From Kiloniellales bacterium (GTDB lineage Bacteria; Pseudomonadota; Alphaproteobacteria; Kiloniellales; JAKSDN01), in the NCBI GenBank assembly GCA_022360075.1, contig JAKSDN010000848.1, forward strand, positions 1 through 5,610: DNA of 5,610 bases. Direction: 5' to 3'. The notes under the pieces were generated by a model. It saw only the letters and a program-made list of their open reading frames with translations, was not told where the DNA came from and made no database searches. Each line of letters starts with the position of its first letter. The stretch's first letter is position 1. Made by a program: the position numbers and the translations under genes. Positions 1-5,495 of this stretch are shown in pieces.

Positions 1-322
1 TGAAGGCCGCCAGATCCTCTCGGTCAAGCCGCCGTATCGGGACTGGGACGTGCCCCATTCCCGTCCGCTGTACCCGGCGATGCTCGAGCGGACGGTCGAT
101 CCGACGAGCGCGCCGGCGCTGAGGCGGGAGCGGAGCCTCTCTGAGCACTTCCACGTCTTCGCGGGCTGGCCACGTCATTTCGACTATGTCGTGATGCTCG
201 ACTTCGGGCGGCCGCGCAACCCGCTGCCCGACCTACTGCGGGTGCGGCACCGGGGTTCCTTCTTCACCATCTACGAAGTCGCCGCAGTAGCCGGCGCCCA
301 GGTCGGCGAGGGGGCGCAGTAG
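1..322 (+). CDS. 3' end of an unidentified protein, possibly the soluble tail of an envelope membrane protein (partial)
   Basis: The frame is open from base 2 and closes with TAG at 320-322, giving the last 106 residues of a protein whose start lies outside the window. I do not recognise the family with certainty. The visible part has no membrane segment and is rich in Arg, Pro and aromatic residues. It contains a block reading FDYVVMLDFGRPRNP, then RGSFFTIYEV. This Phe-Asp-Tyr, beta-strand, Gly-Ser-Phe-Phe-x-x-Tyr arrangement resembles the very C-terminus of periplasmic tails on some alphaproteobacterial GT-C membrane proteins; that is an impression, not a proven match. The last dozen residues after YEV (Ala/Val/Gly/Gln-rich) look like a non-conserved extension. 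The gene converges with the glycosyltransferase on the other strand and overlaps its last 90 bp. A coding start inside the window (GTG at 50) is unlikely because the frame is open to the edge. Confidence 0.6.
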   Translation, partial: EGRQILSVKPPYRDWDVPHSRPLYPAMLERTVDPTSAPALRRERSLSEHFHVFAGWPRHFDYVVMLDFGRPRNPLPDLLRVRHRGSFFTIYEVAAVAGAQVGEGAQ

Positions 323-2110
323 CCGGCAGGCCAGGGGTGGCCAAGTGCGGTGCGCGTGGGCGATCTCGAAGCCGAGGAAAAGCGGTTGCCGGCTCGGCGC
401 TGTGGCGGGCCGATAGCGGTCGCTCGCCCAGCGCAGGAGCGGCTCGTGCGGGCCCGAAGCCAGGGCGGCGGCGCGGTGTTGCCCGCTATCCAGGCGGATG
501 CCGCTGCCCGGCACGCGCGGCACGCCGTCGATCTTGACGGGGTGCGGCGAGTCGAGGACGTAGAAGCCGGGGATCAGCACCTCGAAGGGCTGCTCGATCC
601 CGACGCGGTCGACGCGCAGGCGCTTGCCCGGCAGATGAAGCGCTCCCCAATGCGGCAGATAGTTGTCGCGCAGCAGCTCGTGGTCGCTGCGCAGCAGGCC
701 GTGGCGATGGCCGCTGGGAAGCTGCTCCCAGGAGCGCGCCAGGTCCAGGCGCTCGCCATCGGCGATCACGAACATCGGTTGCCGCTCGACGATCAGGTCT
801 CGGAAGACCGGCCGGTTGCGGGCGCGGTAGGCCTCGAGGCCCGGGGAATCCATGAAGAAGCCGACCCTGGGAAAGCCCGCGACCATGCCGGCGCGGTCGA
901 TGTAGGGCACCGGCTGGGGAAAGAGACGCTCGACCAGCGCCAGGGTCTCGCGCTGCGCCACGGTGCCGTCCTGGGCGAGGAAAGTCGCCCGGTTCGCCAG
1001 GCCCGTGGCGATCGCCAGCGTGGCCGTGAGCAACAGGGCGAAGGGCATCGCGGCGACCCGCTCGCCGTCACCCTCCAGCATGCGGTCGATGGCGAGCCCC
1101 GCAAGCAACACGGGCGGCGCCAGGACGAAGACGTAAAACGCGGGGAAGGCGCTGGGAAAGAGCGGCAGGTAGAGCAGGGGCAGAAGGAAGATGCAGAGCA
1201 CGAGGGCCTGGAGCCGCCGCTGGCGGCGATGGCGCAGCACCCGCGAGAGCGCCAGCAGCGCGCCCGAGCCGAGCAGGACCCAGAAGATCATGTCCTGGAA
1301 CAGGCTGCGGAAAAAGAACTCGCGCTGCGGGAAAAGGCTGTCCGGCAGGGCTGCCTTGGCCGCGAGCAATCCGACGATCTGGCCAAGATCGTCGGTCCAG
1401 GGTGAAGCCGTCGAGGAGAGACTCAAGGCGAGGAGGCCGGTCAGCCCGAGGGCGAAGCTCGTGGCCAGGGCGATCCCGTCGAGAACGGGAAGCCGTCGGC
1501 CACGGGCGTCCGAAGGCAGGACCAAGTAGAGCGCGGCGATCACCGGCAGGTAAAGCAGGGCCTTGGGCGTAACGGCCACGGCGAGCGCCAGGCTGAGGCC
1601 GGCGACCGGGGGTGCCAGGATCGGCCGCGGGCGCGGCATGAGCAGTGCGATGGAGAGCAGGAACAGGAAGGCGCAGATCGGCTCCGCGCGAAAGCTCGTG
1701 CCCTGCTCGATGACGTAGGAGAAGGTCAGATAGCAGAACAGCGCGAAGAGCGCGCCCACCGGCTCCAGGAGGTGCCGCCCGATGGCGTAGAGCAGGACGG
1801 CCGAGCCCAGGCCGAGTAGATAGACCACGAGGCGCCCGGCGATGATCTGGTCGATCTGGTTGTCGGCCACCTGCGGCAGCCAGACGAAGAGGAGGGCGTG
1901 GAGCGCTCCGAGCGCATCCGGACGATCGCCTTGGGCGAGGCCGTGGACCTGCGAGAGGAGGAGGAACTCGTCCGGATCGACGTTGGTAATGAAGGCGAGG
2001 TAGAGGCGGAAGCCCAGGATCAGAAAGATCAAGCCGAGCAGCAGCCAAACGGCAGCCGCCTCCAGGTTTCGCGACCAGGTCAGGCGTCGAGGCAAGGCTG
2101 CGTCGGTCAC
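233..2110 (-). CDS. GT-C fold integral membrane glycosyltransferase (GT39/ArnT-like)
   Basis: This 625-residue polytopic inner-membrane protein probably transfers a sugar from a polyprenyl-phosphate donor to an acceptor on the periplasmic face, as GT39/ArnT/PMT-type enzymes do. The first membrane helix (about 20-42) is followed at once by VDPDEF (residues 44-49). This is the acidic Asp/Glu motif in the first external loop that marks the GT-C catalytic site. RAEP at 141-144 and TPKALLYLP at 181-189 are further blocks typical of this class. I count about 11-12 hydrophobic segments up to residue 374, then a soluble, presumably periplasmic domain of about 250 residues. The start is GTG at 2110, supported by a GAGGGAG ribosome site 8 nt upstream. 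The DUF6134-like gene lies 111 bp upstream on the same strand. The last 30 codons overlap the convergent gene, so the true family C-terminus may be shorter. The acceptor and sugar cannot be read from sequence. Confidence 0.85.
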   Translation of the reverse strand: MTDAALPRRLTWSRNLEAAAVWLLLGLIFLILGFRLYLAFITNVDPDEFLLLSQVHGLAQGDRPDALGALHALLFVWLPQVADNQIDQIIAGRLVVYLLGLGSAVLLYAIGRHLLEPVGALFALFCYLTFSYVIEQGTSFRAEPICAFLFLLSIALLMPRPRPILAPPVAGLSLALAVAVTPKALLYLPVIAALYLVLPSDARGRRLPVLDGIALATSFALGLTGLLALSLSSTASPWTDDLGQIVGLLAAKAALPDSLFPQREFFFRSLFQDMIFWVLLGSGALLALSRVLRHRRQRRLQALVLCIFLLPLLYLPLFPSAFPAFYVFVLAPPVLLAGLAIDRMLEGDGERVAAMPFALLLTATLAIATGLANRATFLAQDGTVAQRETLALVERLFPQPVPYIDRAGMVAGFPRVGFFMDSPGLEAYRARNRPVFRDLIVERQPMFVIADGERLDLARSWEQLPSGHRHGLLRSDHELLRDNYLPHWGALHLPGKRLRVDRVGIEQPFEVLIPGFYVLDSPHPVKIDGVPRVPGSGIRLDSGQHRAAALASGPHEPLLRWASDRYRPATAPSRQPLFLGFEIAHAHRTWPPLACRLLRPLADLGAGYCGDFVDGEEGTPVPHPQ

Positions 2111-2118
2111 CCGCGGAA

Positions 2119-2125
2119 CTCCCTC
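2119..2125 (-). promoter_or_regulatory. Ribosome binding site of the GT39-like gene
   Basis: On the minus strand GAGGGAG lies 8 nt before the GTG at 2110. It is a good Shine-Dalgarno match and supports choosing this GTG, after which the protein runs directly into a short polar N-terminus and the first membrane helix. Confidence 0.7.
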
Positions 2126-2192
2126 GGAACGGGCGCGAATCCGCGATGGGCTTTCACGCCTAGGGCTATCCGAAGAGGCTAGGCACCGAGGC

Positions 2193-2207
2193 TTTACGAA
2201 TCGTTAA
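2193..2207. promoter_or_regulatory. Possible CtrA-type binding site upstream of the GT39-like gene
   Basis: The plus strand reads TTTA-N7-TTAA and the minus strand TTAA-N7-TAAA, one mismatch from the alphaproteobacterial CtrA full-site consensus TTAA-N7-TTAA. It sits 83-97 bp upstream of the GTG start of the glycosyltransferase and just after the stop of the DUF6134-like gene, in a short AT-richer patch. That is a sensible promoter position. A single near-match of this kind can arise by chance, so this is a candidate only. Confidence 0.3.
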
Positions 2208-2221
2208 GCATGATTGACCCC

Positions 2222-2902
2222 TCAGATCAGCTCGAAGACGACGAGAGAGCCGTCCCTCAGGGGGTGCGAGGCCCGCACGAGCCGGCAGTCCTGATCGTAC
2301 CAAAGATCGCCGTTGATCTCGCCGCGGATCGCGTAGCGTTTGGCTTTCGCGGTGCCGCCCGGCAGCGCCAGCGTCTCCTCGCCGATCTCGCGCCCGCGGA
2401 TCAGCTTGACCCGGGCGTCGGTGATATCGAACAGCGCTTGCTGGCTCGGCACGTCGCGATGCCAAAGCGTCGAGGTGATCGGATAGCCGGAGACCGTGAA
2501 GCCGGCGCCGTTGACTTGACCCTGAAGGATCCCGTCGCGGCGTTCGGCGCGGACGCGCCAGAGCGCGCCGTTGTCGTCGCTGTCGGCGACCACCGCATGG
2601 AGCCAGCCGTCTCGCCAGGACTCTTCGCTGTGCTGAACGAAGCGGTGAAGGGGTGCCCCCTCGGGCCCGGCTAGGAACTCGGTATCGTGCCGGACGACCA
2701 GGTCGCCACTGTCGCGAGAGAACGCCAGGCGGCGCCGGCCGATGACGCGATCGTTGCGAATCGCCAGGAACTCGGACTGGCCGTCGGCCGGAAAGACCCG
2801 GCGCGCGCTGGCAGCGCCGACGCCGAGGGCCAGCGTCCCGACGGCGGAACCCAGAGCCATGGCCGAACGGCTCAGGACCGGCAGGAGGGCATAGCGGAGC
2901 AT
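2222..2902 (-). CDS. Exported DUF6134-like protein of unknown function
   Basis: This 226-residue protein has a probable Sec signal peptide. The n-region is MLR, the hydrophobic stretch runs to about residue 30, and the likely cleavage site is after Ala-Ser-Ala at 33, giving a periplasmic product of about 193 residues. The mature part looks like an all-beta fold and resembles DUF6134 proteins in several places: an opening strand with IGRRRLAF, an E-S-W-x-D-G-W-L block around 93-101 followed by an Asp/Asn-rich turn and Gly, TLWHRDV at 145-151, GDLWYDQDCRLVRA at 198-211, and a terminal G-S-L-V-V-F-E-L strand. The family match is from memory of its pattern and no reaction is known. The ATG at 2902 was chosen because it yields the signal peptide. 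The frame stays open upstream to 3289, with an alternative ATG at 2962, and none of the starts has a good Shine-Dalgarno site. It may be cotranscribed with the glycosyltransferase gene downstream. Confidence 0.65.
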   Translation of the reverse strand: MLRYALLPVLSRSAMALGSAVGTLALGVGAASARRVFPADGQSEFLAIRNDRVIGRRRLAFSRDSGDLVVRHDTEFLAGPEGAPLHRFVQHSEESWRDGWLHAVVADSDDNGALWRVRAERRDGILQGQVNGAGFTVSGYPITSTLWHRDVPSQQALFDITDARVKLIRGREIGEETLALPGGTAKAKRYAIRGEINGDLWYDQDCRLVRASHPLRDGSLVVFELI

Positions 2903-3183
2903 GGCGCGGCGCTGCAGGACGCCAGCTTCGCACGGCCGTTGGCGCGGACCCAGAACCGACATGATCGAAGCTTGGACCAGGGTCTGGCCCACGGCAAGAC
3001 GATTACCGGGCGCGACGATCTTTGCGAGGCGGAAGCGCCGCCCTTCGGCCAAAAGGCCTAATATCCAAATATGACTTGTTCCGATTCGAGTTCCTCCATA
3101 GGGTCGTCGACAACGAAGAAACGGGATGGGGGGAGGATCGGTTCTCGGCTTGCCGCCGCGAGTCGTAGCACCGTCCGGAAAAT
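2903..3183. promoter_or_regulatory. Divergent intergenic region expected to hold both promoters
   Basis: These 281 bp separate the leftward DUF6134-like gene from the rightward PAP2 gene, so promoters for both should lie here. The most AT-rich part is around 3051-3100, unlike the GC-rich flanks. It contains a small hairpin, GGCC-AAAA-GGCC (3047-3058), and a short inverted ATAT-CCAA-ATAT (3061-3072). A weak rightward -35-like TTGTTC at 3076 is followed by a poor -10 (ATAGGG near 3098), so I do not assign a precise promoter. No convincing gene is present: open frames here are continuations of neighbouring coding strands. Confidence 0.4.
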
Positions 3184-4224
3184 TTGTTCTCGAGACGCTT
3201 CGCTTTGGGTCGGGGAGCGGGAGTCTTCGGACTTTGCGCTCTTTTGTCCGCCTGCGCCGGGGATCACGGTACGATCTGGCAGTCCGCAACGGGTGAGGGA
3301 TCGGCGGAGGCGGTCACCGCTGAGTCGGTTTCGGCTTCAACGGAAGCGCCGACCGTGCCCGTGGAGGATATGCGGGACCTGCCGGATTTCGACAGCCTCG
3401 ACGTCATCCCGGTTTCCATCGAGCCCGATAGCAACGAACCGGCCGAGCCGGTCGCGGGGCCACCCCGTCTCAAGGACGGGATCTATGCGCTCGATCCGGA
3501 CTACTACGCGAGCTATGGCGAGAACGCCTGGCGCATGCTGACCGGGCCGCTCCGTTTCGAGCGCGACGATTGGCTCAAGCTCGCCGCCGCGGCGGGCATT
3601 ACCGGCGCGCTCTTCCTTGCCGACGAGTCGCTGCGTGATGTTTGGCAGGACGACCTGCGCAACGACGGCAGCGACTTTTTGGCCGACGCCACGCGCGATT
3701 TCGGCCATACCCCTGTCATCGTCGGCAGCGCGCTGGGGGTCTACGCCATCTCCGAGGCGTTCGGCCTCAAGCGCGAGAAGGCCGCCTCCCTGATGGTCTT
3801 GGAGAGCTTCCTCCTGACCGCGCTCACGATTGACGGGATGAAATACGTCACGGGCCGGGAGCGCCCCAACAAGGCCGACAGCGCCTTCGATTTCGAAGGC
3901 CCCCTCAAGGGCGACACCAACGCCTCCTTCCCCTCCGGCCATGCCGGGCACGCCTTCTCGGTGGCCTCGGTGATCGCCGAGGTCTACGGCGAGGAGAACC
4001 CCTGGGTGCCCTGGGTCTCCTACGGCTTGGCGACCGCCACGGCCTTCTCGCGGATCAACGACAACAAGCACTGGTTTTCGGACGTCTTCGTCGGCAGCGC
4101 GCTCGGCTTGGCCATCGGCAAGATGGTGACCCGCTTCAACCCCTTCTTGGAGCGCAACGACCTGGAGATGGTGCCGCTGGCCACGGCGGGCGCCCAAGGC
4201 GTCGGGATGCGCTACCAGTTCTAG
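3184..4224 (+). CDS. PAP2-family phosphatase, predicted lipoprotein
   Basis: This 346-residue member of the PAP2 / type 2 phosphatidic acid phosphatase superfamily should hydrolyse phosphomonoesters or lipid phosphates through a phospho-histidine intermediate. All three signature motifs are intact: K-x6-RP (K220 to R227-P228), PSGH (250-253) and SR-x5-H-x3-D (S289-R290, H296, D300). The N-terminus has two Arg, a hydrophobic stretch and the lipobox LSAC with the lipidated Cys at 24. Ala at +2 fits sorting to the outer membrane. Residues 25-95 form an acidic Ser/Glu/Pro-rich linker. The catalytic domain fills about 125-316, with moderately hydrophobic helices at about 135-146, 177-190, 203-217 and 302-314. 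The chain ends in a beta-like stretch finishing RYQF. The start is TTG at 3184: an in-frame TAG at 3166 rules out anything longer, and a later start would lose the signal peptide. The ribosome site is weak (GGA 4 nt before). The substrate is unknown. Confidence 0.88.
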   Translation: MFSRRFALGRGAGVFGLCALLSACAGDHGTIWQSATGEGSAEAVTAESVSASTEAPTVPVEDMRDLPDFDSLDVIPVSIEPDSNEPAEPVAGPPRLKDGIYALDPDYYASYGENAWRMLTGPLRFERDDWLKLAAAAGITGALFLADESLRDVWQDDLRNDGSDFLADATRDFGHTPVIVGSALGVYAISEAFGLKREKAASLMVLESFLLTALTIDGMKYVTGRERPNKADSAFDFEGPLKGDTNASFPSGHAGHAFSVASVIAEVYGEENPWVPWVSYGLATATAFSRINDNKHWFSDVFVGSALGLAIGKMVTRFNPFLERNDLEMVPLATAGAQGVGMRYQF

Positions 4225-4233
4225 CGCGCGTTG

Positions 4234-4258
4234 CCCGGGCGCCGGATTGCTCCCCGGG
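4234..4258. other. Short inverted repeat between the PAP2 gene and nudC
   Basis: Two copies of CCCGGG (4234-4239 and 4253-4258) could pair with a 13-nt loop in the 58-bp gap between the genes. The right arm overlaps GGGAAGG (4256-4262), the only Shine-Dalgarno-like run before nudC. There is no T-run, so a classical terminator is not supported. Each arm is also a palindrome by itself, which weakens the case for a meaningful hairpin. Confidence 0.25.
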
Positions 4259-4282
4259 AAGGCCTGTGCGACCTTGCCGCCC

Positions 4283-5227
4283 ATGTCTTCTCACAGGCCA
4301 GAGCAGGAGCCCAACTTCTATGCTGGCGGCGGTCTCGACCGGGCCGATCACCGCCGGCTCGACCAGGGCTGGCTCGACGCGCGGCTGAAGGATCGAAGTA
4401 GCTGCTTCGTGGCGGTCTGGCGTTCGCGCAACCTCATGTTGCACGAGGGCGCCGACGAAGCGGGCCGGCCGCTTTGGCTGGCGCAGGAGCAAGCGACGGC
4501 GCTCCTGGAGACCGCCGAATCGCTGACCTTCCTGGGGCTTCACCGTCAGCAGGCCTTCTTCGCCTTCGATCTCTCCACGCTCGACGACCCGGAGCCCGTG
4601 ACGACCGAGGTCGGGCAGGGGGTCTTTCGCGACCTGCGCGAGGTCGGCCCGCTGCTCGATCGCGAGCAGGGCGCGATTTTGGCCTACGCCCGCGGTCTGA
4701 TGCACTGGCATCAGCGCCACCGCTTCTGCGGCGCCTGCGGCACGCCGACGGTGAGCGCGCAAGGCGGGCACGTCCGCAAGTGCCGCAACCCGGACTGTGG
4801 CATCAGCCACTTTCCGCGCACCGACCCGGCGGTGATCATGCTCATCCACGACGGCGGCGAGCGCTGCCTGCTCGGCCGGCAGGCGATCTGGCCGGCGGGC
4901 ATGCACTCCACCCTGGCCGGCTTCGTCGAGCCGGGCGAGAGCCTCGAGGACGCGGTCGCGCGGGAGACCGCCGAAGAAGTCGGGCTGGAGCTCGCGGAGA
5001 TCCGCTATCACTCGTCGCAGCCCTGGCCCTTTCCCTCCTCGCTGATGCTGGGCTTCACCGCGCGCAGCCGGGGCGACCGCCTCGCCGTCAATACCGACGA
5101 GGTCGAATCGGCCGCCTGGTTCACGCGCCGGGAACTGCTGCACTCGCCCGAAGACGAGTGCTTCCGCCTGCCGCGCGTGGATTCGATCGCCAGGCGGCTG
5201 ATCCGCGATTGGCTGGAGACGGGTTAG
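4283..5227 (+). CDS. nudC: NAD(H) diphosphatase, NUDIX hydrolase NudC
   Basis: This 314-residue cytoplasmic enzyme hydrolyses NADH/NAD+ to NMN(H) plus AMP; E. coli NudC also removes NAD caps from RNA 5' ends. The order is an N-terminal NUDIX-like domain (about 1-140), then a zinc ribbon with C149-x2-C152 and C167-x4-C172, then the catalytic NUDIX domain. The NUDIX box spans 213-235 (G-x5-E-x7-RE-x2-EE-x-G-L), with the metal-binding Glu residues present and Thr where a hydrophobic residue is usual after RE. The diagnostic SQPWPFP motif of NADH pyrophosphatases lies at 245-251. The length fits the longer alphaproteobacterial form (E. coli has 257 residues). The ATG at 4283 is chosen; in-frame TTG codons at 4274 and 4247 are alternatives, and the only Shine-Dalgarno-like run, GGGAAGG at 4256-4262, is closer to the TTG at 4274. 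The gene follows the PAP2 gene by 58 bp on the same strand and may be cotranscribed with it. Confidence 0.93.
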   Translation: MSSHRPEQEPNFYAGGGLDRADHRRLDQGWLDARLKDRSSCFVAVWRSRNLMLHEGADEAGRPLWLAQEQATALLETAESLTFLGLHRQQAFFAFDLSTLDDPEPVTTEVGQGVFRDLREVGPLLDREQGAILAYARGLMHWHQRHRFCGACGTPTVSAQGGHVRKCRNPDCGISHFPRTDPAVIMLIHDGGERCLLGRQAIWPAGMHSTLAGFVEPGESLEDAVARETAEEVGLELAEIRYHSSQPWPFPSSLMLGFTARSRGDRLAVNTDEVESAAWFTRRELLHSPEDECFRLPRVDSIARRLIRDWLETG

Positions 5228-5317
5228 CCGAGTATCGCGCGAACGATCGCCGATGTTCCAAGGGCCTGACCCAAATTGACTGCTTTCGGAACAAGAGCTT
5301 GGAGAAAGACCCCACCT
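5228..5317. other. Intergenic stretch after nudC, nothing recognised
   Basis: I see no gene, RNA gene or terminator with a T-run here. A GTTCC (5255-5259) / GGAAC (5288-5292) pair and a CCAAG (5258-5262) / CTTGG (5298-5302) pair exist, but they are short, widely spaced and mutually exclusive. The gene-free region as a whole runs from 5228 to the window end, and its remaining part is described as repeats. Confidence 0.5.
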
Positions 5318-5416
5318 CACTTGTCATTGCCGGACTTGATCCGGCAAGCCAGTCATCGTTTGACGCAGGCGCCACTCTGGATCGCCGGGTCAAGCCCGGT
5401 GATGACCAATGAAGTG
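5318..5416. repeat. Intergenic palindromic repeat, GTCATTGCCGG/CCGG type
   Basis: This is a large imperfect inverted repeat. Arms at 5321-5347 and 5382-5408 match at 21 of 27 positions across a 34-nt centre. Each arm is also a small hairpin: GCCGGA-CTTGA-TCCGGC on the left, with a perfect 6-bp stem, and CCGGG-TCAAG-CCCGG on the right, with a 5-bp stem. The flanks add CACTT (5318-5322) and its complement AAGTG (5412-5416). Repeats with TCATTGCCGGgCTTGAcCCGGC ends and a CTGGAT...CCGGGTCAAGCCCGG half are a familiar dispersed intergenic family in alphaproteobacteria, recognised from memory. It looks like a non-coding REP/MITE-like unit. The nested fold could act at the nudC 3' end. Confidence 0.75.
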
Positions 5417-5431
5417 TGGCAACTTATCGAT

Positions 5432-5478
5432 CTCAAGGAGTTCGTTTCGAGTCGGACTCTAAACGAAGCTGCGTTGAG
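5432..5478. repeat. Unrecognised strong palindrome
   Basis: TTCGTTTCGAGTC (5441-5453) and GACTCTAAACGAA (5455-5467) are complementary at 12 of 13 positions with one base between them. CTCAA (5432-5436) and TTGAG (5474-5478) extend the pairing outward after small unpaired segments. In RNA the innermost pairs must open, leaving a hairpin with a TCGGA-like loop. No T-run follows, so it is not a standard intrinsic terminator. It is AT-richer than the flanking repeats and I do not recognise its family. It could be an operator-like site, a further repeat unit, or part of a small RNA. Confidence 0.6.
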
Positions 5479-5495
5479 AACGACCCACAACGGGG

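Noticed and set aside
350..1405. Long plus-strand open frame (351 codons) opposite the glycosyltransferase
   Set aside because: It is antisense to a gene with clear GT-C motifs and membrane helices. The translation is Arg/Gln/Glu/Ala-rich without domains, as expected of an antisense shadow in high-GC DNA.
1068..2048. Second minus-strand open frame (326 codons) inside the glycosyltransferase
   Set aside because: It is an out-of-frame reading of the same strand with Arg/Pro/Ala-rich composition and no motifs. The other frame carries the recognisable protein.
2158..2184. GCCTAG/CTAGGC inverted repeat between the DUF6134-like gene and the glycosyltransferase
   Set aside because: It has only a 6-bp stem, a 15-nt loop and no T-run, so it is not supported as a terminator or regulator.
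3058..3267. Small minus-strand open frame across the divergent intergenic region, ending MEELESEQVIFGY
   Set aside because: Much of it is antisense to the PAP2 signal-peptide region. It has no convincing ribosome site and no homology I recognise; the acidic tail alone is not evidence for a gene.
3337..4284. Minus-strand open frame (315 codons) opposite the PAP2 gene
   Set aside because: It is antisense to a gene with three intact catalytic motifs. The product is Gly/Val/Asp/Gln-rich with no recognisable domain.
5255..5302. Possible terminator or small RNA fold directly after nudC
   Set aside because: The candidate stems (GTTCC/GGAAC and CCAAG/CTTGG) are short and mutually exclusive, and no T-run follows.
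4136..5320. Minus-strand open frame (394 codons) opposite nudC
   Set aside because: It is longer than nudC but antisense to its zinc ribbon, NUDIX box and SQPWPFP motif. The composition is that of a shadow frame.
4474..5412. Plus-strand open frame (312 codons) overlapping nudC and running into the first repeat
   Set aside because: It is an out-of-frame reading of nudC, extremely Arg/Ala-rich, with a tail translated from the intergenic palindrome.
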